A stretch of 64,000 nt of DNA from Methylicorpusculum oleiharenae (GCF_009828925.2 NZ_WUTY02000001.1:2324492-2388491), one strand, 5' to 3'. Counted from the stretch's first letter, positions 8,537 to 18,127 are shown. A program made the numbers and translations. Notes: generated by a model not told the origin, from the sequence alone.

Positions 8537-10048
8537 CTATTCAAATTCCAGTTTAAATCCAGCCTCTTTAAGATGTTCAGCCTCTTTTTGAAGGTCCGCA
8601 AAGGTCAAAGGCGATTGATTTAGGCAATTTTCCTGAAATTGAAGTCTGATTTTGTTTTTGGTGAAGCTGATTTTAAATTCCGTTAACGGTTTATCTTCTC
8701 TGCTTCTGTGCAGCAAAACGGCCAAGCGAAGTAGAATTGTCATGCGAGGAGCAGTGGCTTTCCAGGGATCTTGTAACTTGTTGAAGTTTTTAAGTGAAAT
8801 CTTTCGCCGGTGAAATTTGATCAGTAGTGACAGGATAAATTGGTCGTGCCTTGAAAAGCCGGCTAAGTCCGCATTTTCAACAATATAGGCACCGTGTTTG
8901 TGATACTGGCTATGTGCAATGTCATGGCCAATTTCATATAGGTCCGCAGCCCAGTTCAGATAATTCAACGTGTCTTCAATTTGATCCTCGGGGCTGAACG
9001 AATCCAGTTGCTGAAGCATAAAATACAATGTTTCCTTGATTCTGGCTGAGTGAGCCTTGTCGGTATGGAAGCGCTCGCTTAACAATTGCACCGTTTCAGA
9101 TCGGATATCCTGATTATAGATGCGGCCTAAAAGATCGTGGATCAGGCCTTCTCGCAGAGCGCCGTCGGAGATGGTCATGTGTTCAATGCCCAGAGTTTTA
9201 AAGGTTGCGTAAATAATCGCAAGGCCTCCCGGGAAAATCGGAAGTCGCTCTGAATCCAGGTCAGGCAGATTAAGTATACTGATATGGGGGCATTGAGTGA
9301 GATGATTAGCCAATTTTTCCAAGCCATCCCGTGTTATCGCATTATGGCTCCATCCTGTTGATTCCAGAACGCCCTGTATGGATCTTAAGCTGCCTGATGC
9401 GCCAATGGCTTCATCCCAATTGTTACAGCTGAATTTCTTTTTATGAGGTTCGAGTTTTTGTTCGGCAAACAGCGTGGCTTGCCTGAATGCTTTCGCCGAT
9501 AATTTGCCATCCTTAAAAAAAAGATTGCTTACTGAAACGCAGCCCATGTTTAGACTTTCTTTAGTCAGCGGGGTGTCATTTGTACCAATGATGTATTCAG
9601 TACTGCCCCCGCCAATGTCCATTACAAAGCGTTTATTGGCACTGCTGCTCAAACTGTGGGCAACGCCCTGATAAATCAAGCGGGCTTCTTCAATCCCGGA
9701 AATGATGTGAATAGGATGACCCAAAGCTCGCTCGGCTTTTGCAATAAATTGTTGGGCATTAGTCGCCGTTCGCAAGGTGTTGGTTCCCACAATACTGACA
9801 CTGCCCGGCGGGAAATTCTGAATGCGTTGACCAAAACGTTCCAGACAATCCAGTGCTCTTCGCTGTGTTGCCAAATCAAGATGATTTTTTTTATCCAGGC
9901 CCGAGGCCAGTCTGACCATTTCTTTAAGGCGGTCCAGGGTATGCAGTTTTCCGTCCTTCAGTCTGCATACGATCATGTGAAAGCTATTGGAGCCAAGATC
10001 AACAGCGGCAACAACTTCTGGGACTTCTTTAGTCACGTTGGTTTCCAT
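8537..10048 (-). CDS. ppx: Exopolyphosphatase (Ppx/GppA family)
   Basis: Hydrolyses terminal phosphates of polyphosphate, or pppGpp in GppA members. The ASKHA ATPase-like fold shows in AAVDLGSNSFHMIV (phosphate 1 loop), GTNTLR and DIGGGSTEYI (phosphate 2 loop). A C-terminal HD-like helical domain (WAADLYEIGHDIAH) completes the long Ppx form; 503 residues is close to E. coli Ppx (513). The start chosen is the ATG at 10048, preceded by a TAGGC ribosome site; an in-frame GTG at 10087 would add 13 residues but has no such site. Ppx and GppA cannot be told apart by eye. It forms a two-gene unit with the unknown membrane protein that follows. Confidence 0.92.
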   Translation of the reverse strand: METNVTKEVPEVVAAVDLGSNSFHMIVCRLKDGKLHTLDRLKEMVRLASGLDKKNHLDLATQRRALDCLERFGQRIQNFPPGSVSIVGTNTLRTATNAQQFIAKAERALGHPIHIISGIEEARLIYQGVAHSLSSSANKRFVMDIGGGSTEYIIGTNDTPLTKESLNMGCVSVSNLFFKDGKLSAKAFRQATLFAEQKLEPHKKKFSCNNWDEAIGASGSLRSIQGVLESTGWSHNAITRDGLEKLANHLTQCPHISILNLPDLDSERLPIFPGGLAIIYATFKTLGIEHMTISDGALREGLIHDLLGRIYNQDIRSETVQLLSERFHTDKAHSARIKETLYFMLQQLDSFSPEDQIEDTLNYLNWAADLYEIGHDIAHSQYHKHGAYIVENADLAGFSRHDQFILSLLIKFHRRKISLKNFNKLQDPWKATAPRMTILLRLAVLLHRSREDKPLTEFKISFTKNKIRLQFQENCLNQSPLTFADLQKEAEHLKEAGFKLEFE

Positions 10049-10199
10049 TTTTTGCCTACGGTGCGAAACAATTTCTGATAATATCACAGGGTTTTTTGAG
10101 GCCTTTTTTGCCGTCCCTGAATTAACGGGTAGACAATTTAGTTGAGGCCATCCTTTAATTTAACTCATTTAAAGATATCCGTTAAGTGAATGTTCCTGA

Positions 10200-11129
10200 A
10201 TGAAAGCATTATCAATACGAAAATTAACAAAAAAATATAACAATGGATTTGAGGCTTTAAAAGGCATTGATCTGGATGTTGACTCGGGTGATTTTTTTGC
10301 TTTGCTCGGCCCTAATGGTGCCGGAAAATCAACCACGATAGGCATAATCAGCTCTTTGGTCAATGCTACCAGCGGGTCAGTCACTATTTTCGGGCACGAT
10401 TTGCAGAAAGACCGTGAGCGTGCAAAAACGTGCATTGGGCTGGTGCCTCAGGAAATCAATTTTAATCAATTCGAAACCGTCAAGCATATCGTGCAAATAC
10501 AGGCCGGGTATTACGGGATAGGTCAGAAAGAAGCCAAAAAAAGGACCGAACGCTGCCTGAAACAAATGGATTTGTGGACTCAGCGTGATACGATCTCCCG
10601 ACGCTTGTCAGGGGGAATGAAGCGGCGAGTGATGATCGCAAGAGCGATGGTGCATTCACCCAAGCTGCTCATTCTAGATGAACCGACCGCTGGAGTGGAT
10701 ATCGAAATTCGCCGTTCCATGTGGGAATTGATGGAAGAGGTCAACAAGCAAGGTACCACGATCATTTTGACCACGCACTATCTGGAAGAGGCCGAGAGTC
10801 TTTGCCGGAATATCGCCATCATTAACAACGGCCAGATTGTTGAGCATTCGGATATGGCTTCATTGTTGAATCGTCTGAATATTGATCATTTTGTTCTGGA
10901 CTTGGCTGAGCCAGTTAAGGTTGCCCCGCATTGCCAGGGGTATCAGATTGACATGATATCCGAGCGCTCGTTAAGTGTGGGCGTGCCCAAGGAGCAGGGC
11001 CTTAACAAGCTGTTTGAAATGTTAACTGCCGACAGTATTAAGGTTGTCAGTCTCAAGAATAAATCCAACCGCCTGGAGCAAATGTTTATGGACCTGGTCG
11101 GTTCATCGACAGCGGAGCAGGGCTTATGA
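10200..11129 (+). CDS. ABC transporter ATP-binding protein (YadG-like)
   Basis: Cytoplasmic ATPase subunit of an ABC-2 type exporter, 309 residues. Walker A is GPNGAGKST (about residues 38-46), the Q-loop lies in VPQEINFNQFE, the signature is LSGGMKRRV, Walker B is LLILDEPTAGVD, and the switch His is in TTHYLEEAE. The C-terminal ~80 residues form the extension usual in YadG/DrrA-type proteins. The ATG at 10200 has no good Shine-Dalgarno. The permease gene overlaps its stop by four bases (ATGA), so the pair forms one transporter. Substrate is unknown. Confidence 0.9.
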   Translation: MKALSIRKLTKKYNNGFEALKGIDLDVDSGDFFALLGPNGAGKSTTIGIISSLVNATSGSVTIFGHDLQKDRERAKTCIGLVPQEINFNQFETVKHIVQIQAGYYGIGQKEAKKRTERCLKQMDLWTQRDTISRRLSGGMKRRVMIARAMVHSPKLLILDEPTAGVDIEIRRSMWELMEEVNKQGTTIILTTHYLEEAESLCRNIAIINNGQIVEHSDMASLLNRLNIDHFVLDLAEPVKVAPHCQGYQIDMISERSLSVGVPKEQGLNKLFEMLTADSIKVVSLKNKSNRLEQMFMDLVGSSTAEQGL

Positions 11130-11890
11130 ATAATTCAATCGCATTTTGGACCATCGTTACCAAAGAAGTAAGAAGATTCACCCGGATCTGGCCGCAGACA
11201 ATTTTGCCGCCGGCGATAACGACATCGCTCTATTTTTTAATTTTCGGCAAGTTGATCGGTGATCGTATCGGCCCCATTGGCGGGGTGGGTTATATCGATT
11301 ACATCGTTCCCGGCGTCATTTTGATGTCGGTGATCAGTCATGCCTATGCCAATGTCGTATCTTCATTTTATTCGACAAAGTTTCAACGGAATATCGAAGA
11401 GTTGCTGGTTTCGCCGGTACCTAATTGGGTGATTCTGGCCGGTTATGTTTCTGGGGGCGTGGTGCGCGGCATCATGGTCGGTGGAGTGGTTACCGTTATC
11501 TCTTTAATGTTTGCGGACATCTCTATCGCGCATTTTTGGATTTCCGTCGTTGTTTTTATTTTAACAGCGACCTTGTTTTCGTTGGCCGGTTTTATCAATG
11601 CCGTTTTTGCTGACAGTTTTGATGATATCGCCATCATTCCCAGCTTTGTTTTGACCCCGTTAAGTTATCTGGGGGGTGTGTTTTACTCGGTATCAATGCT
11701 GCCTGAGTTCTGGCAAAAGATTTCATTGGTTAATCCTATTCTGTACATGATCAACGCATTTCGCTACGGATTGATTGGCGTTACCGATGTCGATATCAAA
11801 TTCGCATTCTTCATTACCGGCTGTTTTATAGTCATATTGTCATTGTTCAGCTTGTATTTGTTGAAAAAAGGAATCGGCATAAAGACGTAA
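11126..11890 (+). CDS. ABC-2 type permease (YadH-like)
   Basis: Inner-membrane permease of 254 residues with about six transmembrane segments. It carries the ABC-2 family features: an N-terminal amphipathic stretch (KEVRRFTRIWPQTILPP), PLSYLGGVFYSVSMLPEFWQ and NPILYMINAFRYG near the C-terminus. It is translationally coupled to the upstream ATPase through an ATGA overlap. It resembles YadH of E. coli, whose substrate is unsettled, so no substrate is proposed. Confidence 0.9.
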   Translation: MNNSIAFWTIVTKEVRRFTRIWPQTILPPAITTSLYFLIFGKLIGDRIGPIGGVGYIDYIVPGVILMSVISHAYANVVSSFYSTKFQRNIEELLVSPVPNWVILAGYVSGGVVRGIMVGGVVTVISLMFADISIAHFWISVVVFILTATLFSLAGFINAVFADSFDDIAIIPSFVLTPLSYLGGVFYSVSMLPEFWQKISLVNPILYMINAFRYGLIGVTDVDIKFAFFITGCFIVILSLFSLYLLKKGIGIKT

Positions 11891-12102
11891 CGAAGCGGAT
11901 TATTTCAGCAATTTCCAGTTTGAGCTTTTAATGTGGCTTTGAGGTTTGGTGTAAGCTTTGCGAGGAACGCCTTAGACCCATTCCTGGGGGCTTGACGGCA
12001 GCATCTCTGCGCCGATATCCCCGTAACAAGCTTACGTCCCCCTTTTATTTATCATCAAACGGGTAATTGCTGGATTATTTAATCCGGTTTGAATAAATTG
12101 TT
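11891..12102. other. Intergenic segment with an 8-bp inverted repeat bounding ~85 bp
   Basis: GTAAGCTT (11951-11958) and AAGCTTAC (12028-12035) are perfect inverted repeats around a GC-richer segment with CCTGGGGGC and ATATCCCC that can pair internally. No open frame or known RNA family was recognised. It may be a small structured RNA, a terminator for the ABC pair, or a degenerate mobile repeat. Confidence 0.35.
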
Positions 12103-12130
12103 TTGCAAAAACAAGGTATAAACCTATAAT
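12103..12130 (+). promoter_or_regulatory. Sigma-70-type promoter of the rpsF operon
   Basis: TTGCAA (12103-12108) and TATAAT (12125-12130) are separated by 16 bp. The -10 box is perfect and the -35 matches four of six positions. It lies 90 bp upstream of rpsF, leaving a long leader (about 80 nt) that could carry S6:S18-type autoregulation, though no such motif was identified. Confidence 0.6.
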
Positions 12131-12219
12131 GCAGAGTTTTTTGGGGTTCCATACCCTGATCCTTGCTTTACCGTCTTCAAAGACAAAGATGGAAAGCTAA
12201 TAACCCGTAAGGAGCAATC

Positions 12220-12663
12220 ATGCGACATTATGAAATTGTCTTATTAATACACCCTGATCAAAGTTCTCAGGTATCAGCAATGGTAGATCGCTATAAAGCG
12301 ACTATTGAAGGCGCATCTGGAGCCATCCATAGACTGGAAGACTGGGGACGCAGACATTTGGCGTATCCCATCAGCAAAGTCCATAAAGCACATTATGTTC
12401 TGATGAACGTTGAGTGTGATCGTGAAACGTTAATAGAACTGGAAAGCGCATTCCGTTTTAACGACGCCATTTTGCGGAGTATGACTTTGTTGCAAAAGGG
12501 TCCTGTCACAGAGCCTTCAATTATCGCTACATCGGGCAATGACGAAAACAAGGCGCCTGCACCTAAGGCCAAAATAGCTGACGATATTGATGAAGACGAA
12601 GAGGTTGATCTTGACGTCGTTGTTGATGAGCCAGAAGAATTCAGCGAAGAAACTCCCGAATAA
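12220..12663 (+). CDS. rpsF: 30S ribosomal protein S6
   Basis: Small-subunit protein that pairs with S18 on 16S rRNA. The 147 residues begin with the canonical [15 protein letters not shown] and include RRLAYPI-type sequence ([20 protein letters not shown]). The last ~45 residues form an acidic tail ([20 protein letters not shown]), longer than the E. coli tail. A GGAG site precedes the ATG. It is first of the rpsF-rpsR-DUF2232-rplI operon. rpsR follows after about 30 bp; the usual priB is absent between them. Confidence 0.98.
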   Translation: MRHYEIVLLIHPDQSSQVSAMVDRYKATIEGASGAIHRLEDWGRRHLAYPISKVHKAHYVLMNVECDRETLIELESAFRFNDAILRSMTLLQKGPVTEPSIIATSGNDENKAPAPKAKIADDIDEDEEVDLDVVVDEPEEFSEETPE

Positions 12664-12695
12664 TCGATTACCAGTCAATAAACCAGAGGATTATC

Positions 12696-12923
12696 ATGGC
12701 ACGTAACATGAGACGTAAAAAAAGCAGCCATTTCAATGTCGATGGCTCAAACCAAATCGACTACAAAGATCTGGATACACTGAGAGAATACATTACTGAA
12801 ACCGGAAAAATTGTACCTAGCCGTATTACCGGTATCAGCGCAAAACAGCAAAGACAATTGTCGACAGCCATAAAACGCGCTCGCTTTGCCGCTTTGTTGC
12901 CTTTTTGCGATGCACATAAATAA
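12696..12923 (+). CDS. rpsR: 30S ribosomal protein S18
   Basis: A 75-residue basic protein with the conserved core [19 protein letters not shown], then [20 protein letters not shown], ending [12 protein letters not shown]. It binds S6 in the platform of the 30S subunit. GAGG stands upstream of the ATG. Second gene of the operon. No zinc-binding CXXC-type motif is seen; the only Cys is near the C-terminus. Confidence 0.98.
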   Translation: MARNMRRKKSSHFNVDGSNQIDYKDLDTLREYITETGKIVPSRITGISAKQQRQLSTAIKRARFAALLPFCDAHK

Positions 12924-12944
12924 CTGAATTAGCCGGGGGAACAG

Positions 12945-13856
12945 GTGAAATTTTTAGCGGAATTCATCATGCGGGGCCGAATGTCGGCCATGATGGTTGC
13001 ATCAACGCTTGCTCTGATTTCTTTGATCCTGCCTCCGGTCAGTATTGTAAGTTCAGCTACGGTAGCGCTAGTCACCTTGAGGCGAGGCGCATACGAGGGT
13101 TTATACGTACTGATAAGTTCCAGTGTTGCCGCAGCTTTGCTGGGCTTCCTCGTTCTGGGCGGTTACCAGTTTGCACTGTTGTATGGTCTGGTTTTGTGGA
13201 TTCCTATCTGGGTTATCTCAATCGTTCTTCGAGAAGGCCGGCATCTGTCATTGGCGGTAGAAATCGCGGTGCTTTTGGGCGCTGCCGCTGTATTGTTATT
13301 TTATGGCGTTCAGGAAGACCCGGCCAGATTGTGGGAGTCGGTTTTGGTTCAGATAGCCAAACCAATGATGGATGCGAATCCTGATGTTCCCGTGGAAAAC
13401 GTACAGCAATCGTTGAGTACATTTGCCCGGTTTATGACCGGCATCATTGCCGCCGGTGCGGTTTACGGGATGCTGTTTGGATTGTTCCTGGGTCGTTGGT
13501 GGCAAGCCACACTCTATAATCCGGGAGGATTTCGTCAGGAATTTTTGGCGTTAAGAACGCATCCGCGATTGGCCATTGGTTCAGTTTTAATCGTGTTGGC
13601 TGCATGGTGGACCAGCGGAGTTTTATCTGAAGCCGCCTGGAATGTGTCTATTTTGTTTTTTGTTCTGTATACCTTTATTGGTTCTGCGGTGCTGCATAAC
13701 TTGCTGGCAAGAACAAAAATAAGTCACTTTTTAGTGCCCATGATGTACGTCACTTTACTGCTTATCCCCCATGTTATGTTGCCGGTAGCCGTTTTGGGTT
13801 TGCTGGATACATGGTTGAATTTACGTAATAAATTTTTAGTAATCGAGCCCAAATAG
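12945..13856 (+). CDS. DUF2232 family integral membrane protein
   Basis: A 303-residue polytopic inner-membrane protein with about eight hydrophobic segments. It lies between rpsR and rplI, where many gammaproteobacteria carry a DUF2232/YybS-like protein of unknown function. The GTG start is preceded by a GGGGGA ribosome site. The second loop contains polar stretches ([11 protein letters not shown] and [15 protein letters not shown]). No enzymatic motif is visible. Genomic linkage to ribosomal protein genes is conserved but does not by itself indicate a ribosomal role. Confidence 0.85.
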   Translation: MKFLAEFIMRGRMSAMMVASTLALISLILPPVSIVSSATVALVTLRRGAYEGLYVLISSSVAAALLGFLVLGGYQFALLYGLVLWIPIWVISIVLREGRHLSLAVEIAVLLGAAAVLLFYGVQEDPARLWESVLVQIAKPMMDANPDVPVENVQQSLSTFARFMTGIIAAGAVYGMLFGLFLGRWWQATLYNPGGFRQEFLALRTHPRLAIGSVLIVLAAWWTSGVLSEAAWNVSILFFVLYTFIGSAVLHNLLARTKISHFLVPMMYVTLLLIPHVMLPVAVLGLLDTWLNLRNKFLVIEPK

Positions 13857-13899
13857 GGCGTTATATTTTCGGTCTATCCGAATTCAGAGGTATTTAAAG

Positions 13900-14346
13900 A
13901 TGGAAGTCATTCTTCTTGAGAAAGTGGCCAACCTGGGTAATCTGGGCGATAAAGTAACCATTAAATCCGGTTACGGACGTAATTATCTTGTGCCGACAGG
14001 TAAAGCTGTTCCTGCGACAGCGAAAAAAATCGCCGAGTTTGAAGCACGCCGCGCCGATTTAGAAAAAGCGGCTGCTGAGCGGATTAAAGCGGCGCAAGCA
14101 AGAGCCGAGCAGCTTAACAGTCTGGAAGTCTCTATTGCCCATAAAGCCGGAGATGAAGGTAAATTGTTCGGTTCTATCGGAACACAAAACATTGCTGAAG
14201 CACTCACCAGTGCCGGTGCAAAAGTTGAAAAGCATGAAGTGCGTTTACCACAGGGCGTTATACGTCATTTGGGTCAGTACAAAATTGATATCGATTTACA
14301 CTCTGATGTGGTTGCAACCGTATCCGTTAATGTAGTCGCTGAGTAA
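13900..14346 (+). CDS. rplI: 50S ribosomal protein L9
   Basis: Large-subunit protein of 148 residues (E. coli 149). N-domain signature: [20 protein letters not shown]. The long central helix (about residues 40-75, Ala/Glu/Arg-rich) leads to the C-domain with [20 protein letters not shown] precedes the ATG. Last gene of the rpsF operon. Confidence 0.98.
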   Translation: MEVILLEKVANLGNLGDKVTIKSGYGRNYLVPTGKAVPATAKKIAEFEARRADLEKAAAERIKAAQARAEQLNSLEVSIAHKAGDEGKLFGSIGTQNIAEALTSAGAKVEKHEVRLPQGVIRHLGQYKIDIDLHSDVVATVSVNVVAE

Positions 14347-14380
14347 TTTTTACCAAAGTACTCTTTTTTTTGGCAGGTTA

Positions 14381-14424
14381 AGAGTAACCCAACATGTTCG
14401 TCCAGATCAGTTGGGTTATGCTCT
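14381..14424 (+). terminator. Stem-loop after rplI, probable operon end
   Basis: AACCCAAC (14386-14393) pairs with GTTGGGTT (14410-14417), flanked by AGAG and CTCT that also pair. There is no U tract after the stem, though a T run lies upstream (14364-14371). It could be a processing or rho-associated hairpin rather than an intrinsic terminator. Confidence 0.4.
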
Positions 14425-14556
14425 AACAAGCCGGTTCAAACGCTATCCCCACGCTGTTCAACATCTTATTTATCGCAGCTCTGCTTGTTAAATTATCATT
14501 TGGTATCGGCTCTTGAGAAAGGTTAAGCTTACGCTGACTATTTTGGAAGTGTGTTG

Positions 14557-15831
14557 ATGCGAACAATTTATTCTGCTGCCTTTTATCTATTGCTGCCCTT
14601 TGTACTCTTGCGTCTGCTTTGGCGAAGTATCAAAGCCCCGGAATACCGCAGGCGTTTAGGCGAGCGATTGGGCTGGTACAGCAATAAAGATTCCAATTCC
14701 GTTGTCTGGTTTCATGCGGTTTCGGTAGGAGAGGCCGAAGCCTTGTTTTCGCTGGTAAAACGTATCCAGCAGCTTTACCCTTCTCAACCGCTGTTAATCA
14801 CAACAATGACACCTACCGGTTCTGCCCGGGTGGTTGCCGCGCTGGGCGATACGGTCGAACATGTTTATCTGCCTTATGATATTCCGTTTGCCATTCAGCG
14901 ATTCTTTGCTCATTTTAAGCCACGTCTGGCCGTCATTATGGAAACGGAGTTGTGGCCCAATCTCTTCGCTGCCTGTGCCGAAGCCGATGTGCCTCTCTAT
15001 GTGGTTAATGCCCGACTTTCAGAAAAATCCGCAGTCCGTTATCAAAAAATACCCTGGATTATCGGTCCCACTTTACAAACAATTACCCGTATTCTGACTC
15101 AGTCCCGGCAGGATGCTGAGCGGTTTAAGGCCATAGGCGCACTGGAAAGTCAGATTGAAAATACCGGCAATATTAAGTTTGATATGGAAATAGCGCAGGG
15201 TTTGCGGGAAGAAGGGCGGCAGATCAGGTCAACGGTATTGGGTTCTCGGTTTGTCTGGATTATCGCCAGTACCCATAAACCGGAAGAAGACCTGTTTTTA
15301 AGCTTATACCAGCAGTTGAAGCCCGATTATCCCGAATTGTTGCTGATATTAGTGCCAAGGCATCCGCAGCGCTTCAGTGAAGTTCAAAAGTTGATTGAAC
15401 TGCATGATTTAAAAAGTGTAACGAGATCATCCGGTTCGGTTTGTACCAGCTGCACCGATGTTTTTCTGGTTGACCGGATGGGTGAATTGAAACCATTTTA
15501 TGCGGCTTCAGACCTGGCTTTTGTGGGTGGCAGCATGGCGCCTGTGGGAGGTCATAATATTTTGGAACCGGCTGCTTTGGGTGTGCCGGTTATGTTTGGT
15601 CCTTTTATGGCTAATTTCAGGGAAATCGAGCAAAAGGTGCTGGAAGCGGGAGCCGCTATACAATGTCAAGATGCTCAGGCCATCATTGATAACTTTATAA
15701 AACTTAAAAACGATGAGCCCCTGAGGCGCCAACTGATTAATGAAGGTTTAAGTTTTGTTGGCCGGAATCAAGGTGCGCTAGAAAAAATCGTTCAACACTT
15801 GAGCGACTCGATGGCCCGTCAATCTCATTGA
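14557..15831 (+). CDS. waaA: 3-deoxy-D-manno-octulosonic acid transferase
   Basis: Inner-membrane-associated GT30 enzyme that adds Kdo from CMP-Kdo to lipid IVA. It has an N-terminal hydrophobic anchor, then RRRLGERLGWY, WFHAVSVGEAEA (acceptor-side Glu), METELWPNLF, NARLSEKS, and the C-terminal FVGGSMAPVGGHNILEPA CMP-Kdo-binding region. At 424 residues it matches E. coli WaaA (425). The ATG at 14557 was chosen over an in-frame GTG at 14551 because GGAAG is better spaced to it. kdsD and kdsC at 42-44 kb make its substrate. Confidence 0.96.
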   Translation: MRTIYSAAFYLLLPFVLLRLLWRSIKAPEYRRRLGERLGWYSNKDSNSVVWFHAVSVGEAEALFSLVKRIQQLYPSQPLLITTMTPTGSARVVAALGDTVEHVYLPYDIPFAIQRFFAHFKPRLAVIMETELWPNLFAACAEADVPLYVVNARLSEKSAVRYQKIPWIIGPTLQTITRILTQSRQDAERFKAIGALESQIENTGNIKFDMEIAQGLREEGRQIRSTVLGSRFVWIIASTHKPEEDLFLSLYQQLKPDYPELLLILVPRHPQRFSEVQKLIELHDLKSVTRSSGSVCTSCTDVFLVDRMGELKPFYAASDLAFVGGSMAPVGGHNILEPAALGVPVMFGPFMANFREIEQKVLEAGAAIQCQDAQAIIDNFIKLKNDEPLRRQLINEGLSFVGRNQGALEKIVQHLSDSMARQSH

Positions 15832-15842
15832 ATATACAGGGC

Positions 15843-16370
15843 TTAATCCGAACTGAAGCGAGTAAACCAGATATCGATCTCTTCAATCTTGTCGATGGAA
15901 AGTCAGCCGGACCAGATTTTCAAGGCGATGAGGTTGCGAATATAGTCGTTGCGGGCTTTAAGGTGATCCATCTGAGCCCTGTGAGGCTCGGCGATGTGAA
16001 TCCGGCACATCGATAATGGTTGCCGCGCCCAATTTAGAATGACTGGCGATAACATTTAAAAACGATGTTCTGGTTTCAAACTCAATTTTGCGGCGGATTC
16101 TTTCATTCTCCTGTTTGGCAATCATCAATCGGGCAACCGTTTCTTTGACGGTGGCATCCACACTCGGCCGCCTTCATTTAAAGAAATATTGACTTGTAAA
16201 TTTGCCGAGCTCACATTGTAAGGCGGTTGAAAGCGGTTATCATAGCCTTGGTCTGAATAAGTATGAGACAACAATAAAGCCAATTGCGGCAAATGTTTGG
16301 CAGTTGCTCCGGACAGATTTTTCTCTGCTGCCTCAATTCCGGATTTAAATCCATCTGGGATGGAAGCTTT
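15843..16370 (-). pseudogene. Decayed TolC-family outer-membrane efflux protein, C-terminal part
   Basis: Reading across frames on the minus strand recovers TolC-family sequence in order: a segment ending GIEAAEKNLSGATAKHLPQL, then SHTYSDQGYDNR, PPYNVSSANLQVNI, LNEGGR, ETVARLMIAKQENERIRRKI, ETRTSFLNVIASHSKLGA and finally NDYIRNLIALKIWSG, stop, LSIDKIEEIDIWFTR. Damage visible: two extra bases near 16157-16166 shift the frame after LNEGGR, the segment after SHSKLGA is missing and out of frame, and a TGA replaces a residue after KIWSG. The N-terminal half is gone, replaced by a repeat-like sequence at 16371. The order matches family TolC proteins, whose C-terminus ends in a DYI-L-LK...W pattern. 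Confidence 0.8.
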
Positions 16371-17017
16371 TCAACGCTGTCATTCCGGGATGGATTGCTG
16401 GAATCTAGATCGCAAGGATGTGAAAGTCCAAAGCCATCCATGGCTTCCGGACCCTGGCAATCAGTGCCGGGGAGACGCACACTTTTAACGCAAATATAGC
16501 CAATCTAATCCCCTTTAATATTCAAATTAAACTACTCTGTTATGCTTATTTTGCTGGCTTGATAATCGTCTGGGTTGTAGGTTTTTTCAGTTCGACTTCG
16601 ATGAATTTGTTCTCGCCGATACTCTGGCATTAATGAGAGAGATTAGCCGATCTGTGTTTTCCTCTCTGCCGAATAGTTTTTTAAGCGGGAAATCAACGCG
16701 GGGTTTTATTCTGCAAGTGGTTAGGGTTATTCAGTAGTTTGCTGTGTATAATTCGCTGTATTCCCATGTTGGATTCAGCGTAAATTAGATGTCCTAATTG
16801 GTCTTGCAGTTTTCAATTCCCCTTAATGATGCATAGGAAAGCTCGGTTTTGCCAACTCTTAAAACCGGTGTATGGATTCCCTGCTCGGTGTTAGCAGTAA
16901 ATACTGTTAATAGGTCTGCTTTTTTCTGTCTGATGTTCGCTTTTTATATTTCTCAGTTGTTTTAAATTGGCTTACACTTCTTGTGAAAGCGCATCTCCCT
17001 CTCGTTTCTTATTAACC
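16371..17017. other. Intergenic region with a palindromic repeat-like segment; no gene
   Basis: GTCATTCCGGGATGGATTGC followed by TGGAATCTAGATC (16378-16410) resembles the short GGAATGAC/ATTCCAGCAATCC extragenic repeats common in methylotroph and other proteobacterial genomes. This is recognised by style, and no second copy was found in the window. A SCCATCCATGG palindrome follows near 16435. The rest, to the start at 17018, is AT-rich with no supported open frame. Confidence 0.4.
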
Positions 17018-18127
17018 ATGTCCTGCTTTAATTCCGCTCTCTTTAAAAACTTAACGCTTATTTTGATAAGTTGTTGTTCGATAGTGTTTTTTAATTTTTA
17101 CGAAAGATACCAGTTAGTTGGGCCTGAACTCATTGAAAATGCTGATTTCAGTAATGGCCTGGCTCATTGGCAACACACCGGTAATGTCAGTGCTTTGACT
17201 TTGCAAAACGAAGTGAGTGCAAAATTGGAATCAACCGTTCCGGTCGAGTCCGCGTACATGTCCCAGATTATCCGTCCAAGCATTCAGACCCGTTTAGTAA
17301 AGTTGGACTGCGAAATCAAAACAGAAAATATTATCAATGGCGACATGAGCTGGAAAACAGCTCGAGTCGTTTTGGTTTCCTTTAATGCTGAGGGTGATGC
17401 CATGTACAGTCTTCCTCATGTGCTTGTTCGTCAACAAGGAAGCAGGGATTGGATGCGGTACGAAAAGGTTTTTGCGATCCCTGGTGATGTGTCAAAAATG
17501 ATGGTGGCTGCGCAGCTTATCAAGAGTACGGGAAGCTTATGGATAAAGTCGATCAGTTTGCGTCCTGTGACGCTTAAAACCGCATTCAGGGACTATCGGC
17601 TAGCACTATTGCTGATCTGGGTGGTGATCTTGCTCTGGGTATCCGTTCCCTTTTTTAAGTCCGGATTCAGTAGCTTGAAACAGGGTTTTGTTCTCATACT
17701 GGCAACAGGGGTTATTTTGGGAGTTCTTATGCCGGAGAGTATGAAGGAGTCAATGGGCGCGGCAATCCTAGCATCCGATACTGTGGCATCTGCATCCTAT
17801 GTTCCCTCTCAATTTAACAATACTCAATCATTTAACTTGAATCCGCATTTGCCGGATTTGGACCTGCATAAAGCAGGGCATTTTGTGCTGTTTACCTTGC
17901 TGTCAATTGCTGTTGTCGGTGGTCGGCCTTATAAAAAATCTACCGCATGTCTGCTCGCTTATTTGGTATTGTTTGCTTTCATTAGCGAAGTTTTGCAACT
18001 GTTTATGGACGGACGCACCGCTCAGTTGGGTGATATTTTGATTGATAGCGGGGGGATCATAACCGGATATTTAGTGTCCTTGTTATGGCTGCACCTGATT
18101 GTGGATCAGAACAATAGATCCTTTTAA
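17018..18127 (+). CDS. VanZ-like membrane protein with N-terminal beta-sandwich domain
   Basis: A 369-residue protein from the ATG at 17018; a TTG start 51 bp upstream is also open. A transmembrane segment near the N-terminus is followed by an extracytoplasmic domain beginning ELIENADFSNGLAHWQHTGN, the pattern of carbohydrate-binding or discoidin-like modules. One or two further TM segments lead to a C-terminal VanZ-like domain with DLHKAGHFVLFTLLSIAVV and SEVLQLFMDGRTAQLGDIL. VanZ-domain proteins often accompany exopolysaccharide genes and a sugar transferase lies convergently beside it. The combination suggests surface-glycan export or modification; this is inference. Confidence 0.75.
   Translation: MSCFNSALFKNLTLILISCCSIVFFNFYERYQLVGPELIENADFSNGLAHWQHTGNVSALTLQNEVSAKLESTVPVESAYMSQIIRPSIQTRLVKLDCEIKTENIINGDMSWKTARVVLVSFNAEGDAMYSLPHVLVRQQGSRDWMRYEKVFAIPGDVSKMMVAAQLIKSTGSLWIKSISLRPVTLKTAFRDYRLALLLIWVVILLWVSVPFFKSGFSSLKQGFVLILATGVILGVLMPESMKESMGAAILASDTVASASYVPSQFNNTQSFNLNPHLPDLDLHKAGHFVLFTLLSIAVVGGRPYKKSTACLLAYLVLFAFISEVLQLFMDGRTAQLGDILIDSGGIITGYLVSLLWLHLIVDQNNRSF

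Noticed and set aside
9656-10078. 140-codon plus-strand frame opposite ppx
   Set aside because: Antisense to a well-supported ppx reading frame; no ribosome site or homology.
15828-16016. 62-codon plus-strand frame after waaA
   Set aside because: Opposite strand carries the recognisable TolC C-terminus (NDYIRNLIALKIWSG); the plus frame is a shadow.
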